From Pimelobacter simplex (GTDB lineage: Bacteria > Actinomycetota > Actinomycetes > Propionibacteriales > Nocardioidaceae), in NCBI GenBank assembly GCA_016803235.1, contig JADCLI010000014.1:46653-110652 (forward strand): a stretch of DNA of 64,000 nt. Direction: 5' to 3'. The notes beneath the pieces are model-generated. The model was not told the DNA's origin. It made no database searches and was given only the letters and a program-made list of their open reading frames with translations. Shown in pieces: positions 42,614-50,510 of this stretch. Numbering within the stretch: position 1 is the stretch's first letter; each line of letters starts with the position of its first letter. Position numbers and translations under genes: made by a program.

Positions 42614-43808
42614 CCCGGCCAGCTCGGTCGACGAGCACCGGTCGCGCGTCCTCGAGGGCGTCAGGGCGCTGGACCCCGAGGTCGTGCCCCTCCCCGACGC
42701 GCTCGGCCGCGTCCTGGCCGCCGACGTCGCCGCCACCCTGTCCGTGCCACCGTTCGACCACGCCGCGATGGACGGCTTCGCGGTCCGCTCCGCCGACGTG
42801 GCGGCGGTGCCGGTGTCGCTCCCGGTGACGGGCGCCGTCGCCGCCGGCGACACGGTGACCCCGTTGGCGCCCGGCACGGCGGTCCGGATCATGACCGGAG
42901 CGCCCGTGCCGCCCGGCGCCGACCTGGTCGTGCCGTTCGAGTGGACGTCGGGCACCGACCCGGTCGAGGTCCGCGAGCGCGCGGACGCCGGTCGGCACAT
43001 CCGGTTCGAGGGCGAGGACGTCCGCGCGGGGGAGGCCGCACTGGCCGCGGGGGTCCGCCTCGGCCCGGCACAGCTCGGCCTGCTCACCTCGGTCGGGGCC
43101 ACCTCGGTCGCGGTACGCCCGCGCCCGCGGCTCGCCGTCCTGTCCACCGGCGCCGAGCTGGTCGAGGGCCACGTGCCCGACAGCAACTCGCCGACCCTGC
43201 TCGCCGCCGGCCGCTGCGCCGGTGCGGACGCCGCCGCCTTCGGGCCCGCCCCCGACGACGTCGCCGGCTTCCGCACCCTCCTCTCCGCCGCGGCCGAGGC
43301 CGCCGACGTCGTCGTCACCACCGGCGGCATCTCCGCCGGCGACCACGACGTCGTCAAGGCCGCGCTGCGCGACGACCCCGCCTTCTGGTTCGGCCCGGTC
43401 GCGATGAAGCCCGGCCGCCCCCAGGGCTGCGGGGTGCTCGTCGCCTCCGACGGGCGCCGGGTCCCGGTCGTCACCCTGCCCGGCACGCCGATCGCCGCCT
43501 ACGCCGCCTTCCTGCTGTACGTCGTCCCGCTGCTCCACGCGCTCGCCGGCTCGTCCTGGCGGCCGGTGACCGCACCGCTGGCCACGGAGGTCCGCGCCGC
43601 CGGCCGGACCGTGCTGCTGCCCGCCGTCGTCGACGACGTCTCCGGCGCGGTGTCGCCGCTGCCGGGGCACGCCGGCCACTCGCAGCGGCTGCTCGCCGCG
43701 GCCGACGCGTTGCTCGTCGTACCGCCCTCCGACAGGGTGGTTCCCGAGGGGACGACCGTCGAGGTGCTCGCCCTGCACCCGCTACTCCAGGAGGGCCTCC
43801 ATGGCTGA
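42606..43808 (+). CDS. MoeA/gephyrin-like protein (molybdopterin molybdotransferase or Glp)
   Basis: 400 residues with MoeA landmarks: MDGFAVRSADV, TGAPVPPGADLVVPFE, VLSTGAELVEG, TTGGISAGDHDVVK and PGRPQGCGVL. The usual LPGNPVS motif reads LPGTPIAAYAA, a change near the active site. Its place between galU and a GNAT/sepX pair matches corynebacterial Glp, a gephyrin-like divisome protein paired with the membrane receptor GlpR. The tightly linked moaC and mog genes argue that molybdenum cofactor synthesis is kept. It may do either job or both. Confidence 0.82.
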   Translation: MTDPASSVDEHRSRVLEGVRALDPEVVPLPDALGRVLAADVAATLSVPPFDHAAMDGFAVRSADVAAVPVSLPVTGAVAAGDTVTPLAPGTAVRIMTGAPVPPGADLVVPFEWTSGTDPVEVRERADAGRHIRFEGEDVRAGEAALAAGVRLGPAQLGLLTSVGATSVAVRPRPRLAVLSTGAELVEGHVPDSNSPTLLAAGRCAGADAAAFGPAPDDVAGFRTLLSAAAEAADVVVTTGGISAGDHDVVKAALRDDPAFWFGPVAMKPGRPQGCGVLVASDGRRVPVVTLPGTPIAAYAAFLLYVVPLLHALAGSSWRPVTAPLATEVRAAGRTVLLPAVVDDVSGAVSPLPGHAGHSQRLLAAADALLVVPPSDRVVPEGTTVEVLALHPLLQEGLHG

Positions 43809-44280
43809 CGACCAGGCACGGCTGACCCACGTCGACGCCTCCGGCGCGGCTCGGATGGTCGACGTCTCGGCCAAGGACGTGACCCGCCGGGTGGCGACCG
43901 CGTCCGGCCGGGTGCTCGTCTCGCCCGAGGTGGTGGGCCTGCTGCGCGGCGAGGGGGTCCCGAAGGGCGACGCGCTCGCCGTCGCCCGGATCGCCGGGAT
44001 CATGGGCGCCAAGCAGACGCCCGCGCTCGTCCCGCTGTGCCACCCGCTGTCGATCTCCGGCGTGACCGTCGACCTCACCGTCGCCGACGACGCCGTCGAG
44101 ATCGCCGCGACCGTGCGGACCACCGACCGCACCGGCGTCGAGATGGAGGCCCTGACCGCCGTCTCGGTCGCCGCGCTCACCGTCGTCGACATGGTCAAGG
44201 CCGTCGACAAGGGCGCGGTCATCACCGACGTCCGGGTCGAGACCAAGACCGGCGGCAAGTCGGGGGACTGGTCGCGATGA
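43801..44280 (+). CDS. moaC: Cyclic pyranopterin monophosphate synthase
   Basis: First committed step of molybdenum cofactor synthesis together with MoaA. 159 residues: LTHVDASGAARMVDVSAKDVT, GIMGAKQTPALVPLCHPL with the catalytic His region, and ALTAVSVAALTVVDMVKAVDK. Overlaps the previous gene by eight bases and the next by four. Confidence 0.93.
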   Translation: MADDQARLTHVDASGAARMVDVSAKDVTRRVATASGRVLVSPEVVGLLRGEGVPKGDALAVARIAGIMGAKQTPALVPLCHPLSISGVTVDLTVADDAVEIAATVRTTDRTGVEMEALTAVSVAALTVVDMVKAVDKGAVITDVRVETKTGGKSGDWSR

Positions 44281-44759
44281 CCGCGGGCCTCCCCGCCGTG
44301 GTGGTGGTGGCGTCCAACCGCGCCGCCGCCGGCGTGTACGACGACACCACCGGCCCGCTCATCGTCGAGGCCCTGCGGGCGTGGGGCTTCGACGTCGGCG
44401 AGCCCGTCGTCCGACCGGACGGCGAGCCGGTGGGCGCGGCGATCGCGCTCGCCGTGCGCGACGGGGCCCGGGTGGTCCTCACCACCGGTGGCACCGGGCT
44501 CACCCCGACCGACCGCACCCCCGAGGTGACTCGCCCGCTGCTCGACCGCGAGGTCCCCGGCCTGGCCGAGGCGATCCGCGCCGCCGGCGTCGCCAAGGGC
44601 GTCCCGACGGCGGTGCTCTCCCGCGGGCTGGCCGGGGTGTCCGGGGCCGCGCTGGTCGTGAACCTCCCCGGGTCGCGCGGGGGCGTGAAGGACGCGCTCG
44701 CCGTCCTCGAGCCGGTCCTCGTGCACGCCGTCGAGCAGATCGTCGGGAGCGACCATTGA
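44277..44759 (+). CDS. Molybdopterin adenylyltransferase, MogA/MoaB type
   Basis: Adenylylates molybdopterin before metal insertion. 160 residues with VVVVASNRAAAGVYDDTTGPL, the signature VLTTGGTGLTPTDRTPEVTRPL and VVNLPGSRGGVKDALAVL. The ATG overlaps the moaC stop (ATGA), and the gene ends overlapping the acetyltransferase start if TTG 44756 is used. Confidence 0.9.
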   Translation: MTAGLPAVVVVASNRAAAGVYDDTTGPLIVEALRAWGFDVGEPVVRPDGEPVGAAIALAVRDGARVVLTTGGTGLTPTDRTPEVTRPLLDREVPGLAEAIRAAGVAKGVPTAVLSRGLAGVSGAALVVNLPGSRGGVKDALAVLEPVLVHAVEQIVGSDH

Positions 44760-45400
44760 GCGAGGCTCCCCGTGAGCGGATGGTCGTCGGCGTCCCCGGC
44801 CGTGCCTGGCCCAACGAGCTGATCTCCGGCACCGACCCGGTCGTCCGGCTGCGCCCCATCGCGCGCTCCGACGCCCGCGCCTGGCGCAGTGCCCGCCGCC
44901 GCAACGCGGTGTGGCTCGGGCCCTGGGACGCCACCGCCCCGCCCGGCTCGGACGCGCGCCCGACGTCGTTCCGGGCACTGGTCAAGCGGCTGCGGAAGGC
45001 CGCGCGCCGCGGGACGACGTACCCGTTCGTGGTGGAGGTCGACGGCGTCTTCGCCGGCCAGGTCAGCGTCAACAACATCGTGCGCGGCTCCGCGCAGTTC
45101 GCCTCGGTCGGGTACTGGATCGACCAGCAGTTCGCCGGCCGCGGCGTCATCCCGCGCGCCGTCGCGATGGTGATCGACCACTGCTTCTTCCTCGGCGGGC
45201 TGCACCGCATCGAGATCTGCATCCGCCCCGAGAACTCCAACTCGCTGCGGGTCGTCGAGAAGCTCGGCATCCGCGAGGTCGGCTATGCGCCGTACTTCCT
45301 CCACATCGACGGTGAGTGGCGCGACCACCGGATCTTCGCGGTCACCCGCGAGGAGGCTCCCCGGGGCGTCCTGGTCCGCCTCGATCGTGAAATCACATGA
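44756..45400 (+). CDS. GNAT-family N-acetyltransferase, RimJ-like
   Basis: About 214 residues. The acetyl-CoA site is in the block VGYWIDQQFAGRGVIPRAVA, followed by HRIEICIRPENSNSLRVVEKLGIREVGY, typical of RimJ/RimL enzymes. Two starts are possible: TTG 44756, overlapping the mog stop (TTGA), or ATG 44780. In corynebacteria a rimJ-like gene sits at the same place between glp and glpR. The substrate could be a ribosomal or divisome protein N-terminus. Confidence 0.85.
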   Translation: MSEAPRERMVVGVPGRAWPNELISGTDPVVRLRPIARSDARAWRSARRRNAVWLGPWDATAPPGSDARPTSFRALVKRLRKAARRGTTYPFVVEVDGVFAGQVSVNNIVRGSAQFASVGYWIDQQFAGRGVIPRAVAMVIDHCFFLGGLHRIEICIRPENSNSLRVVEKLGIREVGYAPYFLHIDGEWRDHRIFAVTREEAPRGVLVRLDREIT

Positions 45401-45422
45401 GTCACACGAATCAATCTGTGAC
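45401..45422. promoter_or_regulatory. Inverted repeat before the sepX-like gene
   Basis: GTCACA-N10-TGTGAC is a perfect inverted repeat 52 bases before the GTG start, in a short gap. The right arm joins GACAC, the core of WhiA sites in streptomycetes, whose sepX is developmentally regulated. This is a suggestion only. Confidence 0.4.
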
Positions 45423-45473
45423 ACACCGATGGACATGCGCCTCGCGCTGAGGTACCGCTCCTAACCTCTCGGT

Positions 45474-46322
45474 GTGGACCTGAGCTCGCTGATCTTCGTC
45501 GCCTTGTTCGTGGCGTGGGCGGTCTACCTCATCCCGATGGCGCTGCGGCGTCACGAGGAGGACGCCTCCAGCCGCTCGGTCGACGGCTTCTCCGACCGGC
45601 TGCGGGTGCTCGCCCGGCGCGACGCGGTGTCGTCCACCGAGGCCGAGCTGGTCGCCACCGGCCGGCCCGAGAAGCCGGCGGAGAAGCGGGACGAGGAGCC
45701 CGCGGCGCCCACCCCTGCGCCGCGTGCCGCCCGCCCCGCCTCCTCGTCCGCCGCCCGTCGCGCCGCTGCGCGCCGCCGTCGCGTCTTCAACCTGCTGCTC
45801 CTCGCGATCGTGGTCGTCGCCGCCCTCGCAGTCGGCAAGGTCGTCGCCTGGGTCTGGCTCTCCGCCCCGGGCGGGCTGATGGTCGCCTGGCTCGTCGCCT
45901 GCCGCCTGATGGTCAAGCGCGAGCGCTCCGCGCGGTCCGCCCGCGCCACGGACGTCCGCAAGCGCCGCACCACCCTCGCCGACGAGGCCATCGCGGCCGA
46001 GGACGCGGAGGACGCCGAAGTTGCCGAGGACGAGACGCGCGACGACACCGACGAGATCGCGGTGGTCCCCGCCGAGGTCCTCGACGAGCCGGCCGCGCCC
46101 ACCGAGCCCGCGCAGGGCTGGACGCCCGTCCCGGTGCCGCTGCCGACGTACGTCGCCAAGGCCCCGGCCGGTCGCACCGTCCGCACCATCGACCTCGACT
46201 CCACCGGCGTGTGGAGCTCGGGCCGCAACGAGGCCGACTCCCAGCTGGCCCGCGAGGCCGACGCGCAGCGCGCCCAGGACGCGGCCGGCGACGCCGAGCA
46301 GCGCCGCGCCACCGGCAGCTGA
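45474..46322 (+). CDS. GlpR/SepX-like membrane division protein
   Basis: 282 residues. Helix 1 (SLIFVALFVAWAVYLIPMALRR) is followed by a basic cytoplasmic stretch, a Pro/Ala linker, then two close helices (VFNLLLLAIVVVAALAVGKV and PGGLMVAWLVACRLMV) and a long acidic tail. This matches GlpR of corynebacteria and SepX of streptomycetes, membrane proteins that link the divisome to the gephyrin-like Glp. The neighbourhood galU, glp, rimJ, glpR is also the same. GTG 45474 is the start. Confidence 0.78.
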   Translation: MDLSSLIFVALFVAWAVYLIPMALRRHEEDASSRSVDGFSDRLRVLARRDAVSSTEAELVATGRPEKPAEKRDEEPAAPTPAPRAARPASSSAARRAAARRRRVFNLLLLAIVVVAALAVGKVVAWVWLSAPGGLMVAWLVACRLMVKRERSARSARATDVRKRRTTLADEAIAAEDAEDAEVAEDETRDDTDEIAVVPAEVLDEPAAPTEPAQGWTPVPVPLPTYVAKAPAGRTVRTIDLDSTGVWSSGRNEADSQLAREADAQRAQDAAGDAEQRRATGS

Positions 46323-46367
46323 GCCGCCGTCCCGGCTGACCGGTCGGGCCGCGGGTAACGCCCGGCC

Positions 46368-46658
46368 ATGACCGATCACGACGACCAGGGCACCGCCGCC
46401 GACCGGCAGGCCGCCCAGCAGGCGCGCGAGCAGGAGAAGAAGTACGCCGACTCCGCGACCGCCGTCTCGCCCGACACCCAGACCGCCGACCCCCAGCAGG
46501 GGATCGAGGAGAGCCCGTTCGACGGCGAGTCCGCCCGCGGCCAGTCGACCACCTTCGAGGACCCGCCGAAACCCCGCGCGAGCTCGAACGTCGACCACGG
46601 TCCCGACGGCGACGAGCAGCCCCGACCGGCCGGTCACGCCGACGAGGACCGCAACTGA
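46368..46658 (+). CDS. Small hydrophilic protein of unknown function
   Basis: 96 residues, very acidic and rich in Asp, Glu, Gln and Pro (TDHDDQGTAADRQAAQQARE, PQQGIEESPFDGESARGQ). No membrane or signal segment; probably disordered. ATG 46368, 45 bases after the sepX-like gene. No family recognised. Confidence 0.6.
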   Translation: MTDHDDQGTAADRQAAQQAREQEKKYADSATAVSPDTQTADPQQGIEESPFDGESARGQSTTFEDPPKPRASSNVDHGPDGDEQPRPAGHADEDRN

Positions 46659-46710
46659 CCATCCCGATTCGGAACCCACGCGACCCGGGTGCTAGCGTTG
46701 CTCCTCGCTT

Positions 46711-46786
46711 GGGGGTGTGGCGCAGTTGGTAGCGCGTCTCGTTCGCAATGAGAAGGTCAGGGGTTCGAATCCCCTCACCTCCACCA
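46711..46786 (+). tRNA. tRNA-Ala, anticodon CGC, CCA encoded
   Basis: Seventy-six bases with acceptor GGGGGTG pairing CACCTCC and the alanine identity pair G3-T70. The anticodon stem TCTCG/TGAGA encloses TTCGCAA, anticodon CGC (reads GCG). T arm AGGGG/CCCCT. Host site of island 2, which restores the 3' part of the gene. Confidence 0.93.
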
Positions 46787-46818
46787 GCAAGCAAGAACCG
46801 GCAGGTCGCCTCTGACCT
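46742..46818. repeat. Left attachment site of island 2
   Basis: Seventy-seven bases matching 57494-57570 with one mismatch (46786 A, 57538 G). The first 44 bases are identical and span the tRNA-Ala anticodon loop to CC of the CCA end; the rest covers part of the terminator hairpin. Confidence 0.92.
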
Positions 46819-46826
46819 GCCGGTTC
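46795..46826 (+). terminator. Terminator of tRNA-Ala
   Basis: GAACCGGCAGGTC pairs perfectly with GACCTGCCGGTTC, six-base loop, followed by TCGCGTTTTC. A copy with one extra T in the second arm occurs at the far end of island 2. Confidence 0.85.
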
Positions 46827-46870
46827 TCGCGTTTTCGGGTCTAGTGCGCTGGGACTTCCACGAAGGGGAT

Positions 46871-48043
46871 TCACCACGCCGGGCCGTCTCGCTTACTCCC
46901 GGCGTACCCCCGCCCGGTGGGGGAGCCACGAAGCGCCTGCCGGGTGCTCCAGCCGAGGCGGTCTGCCGCCTCGGGTTCCGCGTCGGGTTTCGCCGCGGGG
47001 CCGCGGCTGGGGTCGTTCAACCGGTCGAGGCCAGCCTGGTCCGCCGACGTGCCGAGGAAGTGCAGGTAGCGGTTCGTCGTGGCGATCGACTCGTGCCCCA
47101 TCCATGCCTGGACGGTGCCGGGATCCACACCGCGCGCCAGCCACAGGCATGCCGCGGTGTGGCGCAGGTCGTGGATGCGCCGCCCGCCCGCTGTCTGGTC
47201 CCACTTGACCGTGCGCAGCACGGCAGTGCGGTGCAGCTGGGCGCCTCCGCCGGTGGTGATCAGGAGGTCGGTCGGCTCCTTGCCCTCCGCCATGCGCTGG
47301 ATGATCGGCAGGACGCGGTCAGCGACCGGCACCCGACGACCGCGGCGTCCCTTGGTGGCCTTGACCGCTCCGCCCTCGGTCTGCGAGCGCCGCACCAACA
47401 ACCCGGGCGTGGGTACGTCGACCACGTCCTCGACCAGCACGGACCGCGCCTCGCCCCACCGCATCCCAGTCCAACCAAGGACCAGCAGGACGTCGGCCAG
47501 GTGCGGGTCGCGTGCCTTCCAGCGGTCGTAGGTCGCCTCGAGCTCGGCCTCGGTCCACGGCCGCATCTCCGTCGGCTCCTCGGAGGACCTGGGGACCTTC
47601 GTCGCGGTCACCGGATTGCGCACGACCGCCTTCTCCCGCACGCACCAAGCGAAGAACGTCGACAGGCTGGCGCGGTAGCGGACCACCGAGCGCTCGCTGA
47701 GCCCACGCTGGATCAACATCTCGAACGACCGCGCGATCTCCCGCTCGGAGACGGCGCCGACCTGCATCGCCTGCATGCTCGTAGGCACCAGCCGCTGGAG
47801 TGCCTGGTCGCTGCGGTAGGTCTTCGCCGCGACCGTGAACTCCCGGACGACCAACCACTCCTCGAGCAGGGTCCGTACAGGGCGTCGTCCGGCCCGCGGA
47901 TCTATCCCGCCGTCGAGGGCCGCCTTCTCCCGCGCCAGCCAGTCGCTCGCATCCCGCTTGGTGTCGAACGTGCGGCTAGCGACGAACTGTCGCCCGCTCT
48001 TCAACCGCGCCCGGAACCGGCCCGCCGAGGTCTTCTCGATCAT
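46871..48043 (-). CDS. Tyrosine recombinase (site-specific integrase)
   Basis: 390 residues. An N-terminal arm-type domain (DWLAREKAALDGG), a SAM-like core-binding domain (TLLEEWLVVREFTVAAKTYR, FFAWCVREKAVVRNP), then the catalytic domain: Arg in LGWTGMRWGEARSVL, His-x-x-Arg in HDLRHTAACLWL, His in WMGHESIATTNRYLH and the Tyr nucleophile in the same block. The C-terminal Arg/Pro tail is probably flexible. It points toward the tRNA, 53 bases beyond its att site, as in mycobacteriophage-type elements. Confidence 0.92.
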   Translation of the reverse strand: MIEKTSAGRFRARLKSGRQFVASRTFDTKRDASDWLAREKAALDGGIDPRAGRRPVRTLLEEWLVVREFTVAAKTYRSDQALQRLVPTSMQAMQVGAVSEREIARSFEMLIQRGLSERSVVRYRASLSTFFAWCVREKAVVRNPVTATKVPRSSEEPTEMRPWTEAELEATYDRWKARDPHLADVLLVLGWTGMRWGEARSVLVEDVVDVPTPGLLVRRSQTEGGAVKATKGRRGRRVPVADRVLPIIQRMAEGKEPTDLLITTGGGAQLHRTAVLRTVKWDQTAGGRRIHDLRHTAACLWLARGVDPGTVQAWMGHESIATTNRYLHFLGTSADQAGLDRLNDPSRGPAAKPDAEPEAADRLGWSTRQALRGSPTGRGYAGSKRDGPAW

Positions 48044-48058
48044 GCCGTCGCCGTTGGC

Positions 48059-48238
48059 TCAGGACGCGCGAGCGAGCCACTGCTCGACGTCGCTGCGGCG
48101 GTATCGCGGACAGGTCGACGTCATCCACGTGACCCGTGGCCCCATCCCGCGCTGCCGCCACCGGCATAGCGTCGACTCCGAGACCCGGATCCACCGGGCC
48201 ACCTCGCTGCTGGTGAGGATCTCCTCCACCGTTTCCAT
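48059..48238 (-). CDS. Excisionase-like helix-turn-helix protein
   Basis: 59 residues of MerR-like HTH: EILTSSEVARWIRVSESTLC, RWRQRGMGPRVTWMT and YRRSDVEQWLARAS. Starts at ATG 48238 with GGAGGTGA before it and ends 15 bases before the integrase, so the two form one operon. It should direct the integrase to excise the island. Confidence 0.85.
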   Translation of the reverse strand: METVEEILTSSEVARWIRVSESTLCRWRQRGMGPRVTWMTSTCPRYRRSDVEQWLARAS

Positions 48239-48559
48239 CTGGTCACCTCCGACTCCGAGAGCGACGACCGCCGCCCGAGACTTCTGACAGTCACCTAAGG
48301 AAGCGATGGGGGCTCGAGCGATCAGATGCCGACGGTGAATCTCCTGCATTGCTCCACGCCGCTGCGGACCACCGAAGCGCAGGACAGGTCCCTGGTACGC
48401 AGGAAGTGCGCGAATGGGAGCTTGGCCGGTCGCCGATGCGCTGCGGGCCTTCCGCCCAGAAGACGCTTCTCCCATGGAACTCCCGCGTGTCCTCCCCCGG
48501 GCTTCCCGCGTCCAGGGCCAACACTTAGAACCCTAGGACCGGATAGACAGGAGCTCAGC
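48239..48559. other. Divergent intergenic region, 321 bases
   Basis: No gene seen. It must hold the promoters for the integrase operon (left) and the RiPP locus (right). Just before the first precursor gene, GGAGC at 48550 is the ribosome site. No clear operator palindrome recognised. Confidence 0.4.
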
Positions 48560-48715
48560 GTGGCGGAGCAGCCATCTCTGTACGACAACGCGGTCCCGAG
48601 CAACGGATACGACCCGGGTACGCGGCCTGACCCCGGCACTGCCATCACTGCGTCCTACGAGACGATCGACAACGACCGCGCGCCCATGATGACGTTCAGC
48701 GGCGTGGTGCGCTGA
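48560..48715 (+). CDS. RiPP precursor peptide 1 (ATP-grasp substrate)
   Basis: A 51-residue peptide starting at GTG 48560 with AGGAG six bases upstream. N-terminal leader MAEQPSLYDN with Pro/Gly-rich middle, then the C-terminal ASYETIDNDRAP and GVVR end. Residues of the C-terminal 20 are closely matched in the next peptide (ETIDNDRA, GVVR). Thr and Asp/Glu side chains in such a block are what graspetide ATP-grasp enzymes join as ester or amide rings. Confidence 0.8.
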   Translation: MAEQPSLYDNAVPSNGYDPGTRPDPGTAITASYETIDNDRAPMMTFSGVVR

Positions 48716-48716
48716 C

Positions 48717-48878
48717 ATGGGCACGCTCACGGCGTCGTTGTACGACAGCAACAGTGTCCGGCCTGTTGTGGATTCGTCGAATCCGCGGCCGGCCCCGTGG
48801 ACTATCGAGACCGCATCGGTGGAGACCATCGACAACGACCGTGCGGCGCTGATGCTCGACGCCGGGGTCGTTCGCTGA
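48717..48878 (+). CDS. RiPP precursor peptide 2 (ATP-grasp substrate)
   Basis: A 53-residue peptide from ATG 48717, one base after the stop of precursor 1. It begins MGTLTASLYDSN (SLYDN in precursor 1), has a Pro-rich middle and ends with ASVETIDNDRAALM and GVVR. The core motif differs from peptide 1 at only a few positions, so both are probably modified by the same ligase three bases downstream. Two variants suggest two related products or a leader-sharing pair. Confidence 0.78.
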   Translation: MGTLTASLYDSNSVRPVVDSSNPRPAPWTIETASVETIDNDRAALMLDAGVVR

Positions 48879-48881
48879 CCT

Positions 48882-49775
48882 ATGCCTCTTATCGTCGGCG
48901 CGACCGACGATGTTCACGTCCAGGCCGTCATCGCGGCGCTGGACGTTGAGCCGACTGTCCTTGACGCGTCGACATTCCTGACCGCGCCAGTGACACTGGC
49001 TGCCGATGGGTTGCGGGTCGGCGGAGAGCCGTTGGCTGCGGCCAGGGGTTGGCTGCGGCGTCTGGCGCCAGCGGGCTGGACCGAAACGATGAACGGCCAT
49101 GGGCGAGTGGCCGCTGGTCATTCGGCAGCGATATCTGCTCTGGCTGCTGTGGCTCGGGACCCGCGGATTGATTGGTTGACGCCGTTGGATGCACTCGGCG
49201 GCGCAGAGAACAAGCCTGTCCAGTACAGGGCAGCGGCGCTGGCGGGCGTCCCTGTGCCGGAGTGGGTCGTGACGACCGATCCCGGTGATGTGCCGAAGTC
49301 GGGGTCCTGGGTTTCGAAGCCTCTCGGCCCCGGGTCGTTCATCGATGATGACGGGAACGGGTGGGTTGTTCCTACCGCGAGAGTTGATCTTGGCTATCCG
49401 GGGACCATCACGGCTGTCCCGTTCGTGTTGCAGCGCCTGGTCGAGGCAACGGCGCACGCCCGTGTCGTCACGGTCGGTGACCAGGTGTGGTCAGCAGTCC
49501 TCCCGGCCGGCGACCTACCGCTGGACTGGAGACTCTCACCCGAAGGGCACTTCGGGTTCACTCCCGAACCGGTACCCGGCTATGTCCTAGGACAGGCCCA
49601 TGCCGCCGCGGTGAGCAACGGAGTGCGGTACTCGGCCCAGGATTGGATCCGGGACGCCGACCACAGGTGGTGGTTCATCGACCTGAACCCCGCTGGGCAG
49701 TGGCTGTTCTTGCCCGAACCGGTCGCCACCGGCGTCACCGGCGCCATCGCTGACTTCCTGCAGGACCACCCATGA
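48882..49775 (+). CDS. ATP-grasp ligase of a graspetide-like RiPP pathway
   Basis: 297 residues with the MvdD/TgnB-like ATP-grasp plan. The pre-ATP-grasp half carries PLIVGATDDVHVQAVIAALD; ENKPVQYRAAALAGVPVPEW begins the ATP-grasp fold; KPLGPGSF is the nucleotide lid; and WWFIDLNPAGQWLFLPE holds the Asp/Asn metal ligands near residue 265. Family members crosslink Thr, Ser or Lys to Asp or Glu side chains in precursor cores. ATG 48882 is three bases after precursor 2 and the end overlaps the membrane gene. Likely family: actinobacterial ATP-grasp ribosomal peptide maturases. Confidence 0.85.
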   Translation: MPLIVGATDDVHVQAVIAALDVEPTVLDASTFLTAPVTLAADGLRVGGEPLAAARGWLRRLAPAGWTETMNGHGRVAAGHSAAISALAAVARDPRIDWLTPLDALGGAENKPVQYRAAALAGVPVPEWVVTTDPGDVPKSGSWVSKPLGPGSFIDDDGNGWVVPTARVDLGYPGTITAVPFVLQRLVEATAHARVVTVGDQVWSAVLPAGDLPLDWRLSPEGHFGFTPEPVPGYVLGQAHAAAVSNGVRYSAQDWIRDADHRWWFIDLNPAGQWLFLPEPVATGVTGAIADFLQDHP

Positions 49776-50392
49776 CGACCCAATCTCGCGGCGCGAAGAT
49801 GGCGAACGTGTCCCGGAAGGTCCTCGGTCACGAGTGGCACATGTTCTTCGCGTACGTGTTCATCGTGTTCCGGCCCGGAGCGAACCCGCCCACGCACCCA
49901 CAAGCAGACGACAGCCCGCCCGCACTCGTCCCGAAGTCGTGGACCCACGCGGAGTTCGACCTGTACATCGCAGAAGCTCGGCTCGACGTCGCGAACCAGC
50001 AGGCCGAGAAGCGCGACATCCGTGCTCGGGCGCAGATCATCCTCACCACGGCGATCATCCTCGGCGGCACCATCGCCGCGTCATACGGCAACAACCACGA
50101 CCTGTGCCTGCGGCACACGCTCCTCTACATAGCGTCCGCGGCCTTCACGACCCTGGCCGGCCTCGGTGCCGCCGGCATCATCTCCGGCAAGTCGTTCATC
50201 GGCACTGTCAGTGTCCCAGTCCTCCCCCAGTTCCCGACCGGCGAACTTCACCATGCAGTCGCCACCGGGTACGCCACACACCGCAAGACCGGTGCTGAAA
50301 CGGTCGCAACGCTGGTCACCGTTCTCCGGATCTGCGTTCTCACCCTCGTGCTCGGAGCATTCCTGCTCGCCATCGCACACGTCACCAGCTAG
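49772..50392 (+). CDS. Membrane protein of the RiPP locus
   Basis: 206 residues. A cytoplasmic Pro-rich and acidic head, a helical region (FDLYIAEARLDVANQQAEKR) and three hydrophobic helices (AQIILTTAIILGGTIAASYG; YIASAAFTTLAGLGAAGIIS; RICVLTLVLGAFLLAIAHVT). Overlaps the ATP-grasp gene by four bases (ATGA). No transporter signature; a pore, exporter or target/immunity role for the peptide is possible. Recognised only by context. Confidence 0.7.
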   Translation: MTTQSRGAKMANVSRKVLGHEWHMFFAYVFIVFRPGANPPTHPQADDSPPALVPKSWTHAEFDLYIAEARLDVANQQAEKRDIRARAQIILTTAIILGGTIAASYGNNHDLCLRHTLLYIASAAFTTLAGLGAAGIISGKSFIGTVSVPVLPQFPTGELHHAVATGYATHRKTGAETVATLVTVLRICVLTLVLGAFLLAIAHVTS

Positions 50393-50510
50393 CCGCTGGG
50401 AGCCACACCAGGTGCCCGTCGACGTCCGACAACTCCGGAAGCTGGCCCGGTCAGGCGATCGCGGTGAGCATGGAAACGCAGAAGGAGATCATTCGGGGTG
50501 GCGTCGGTCA

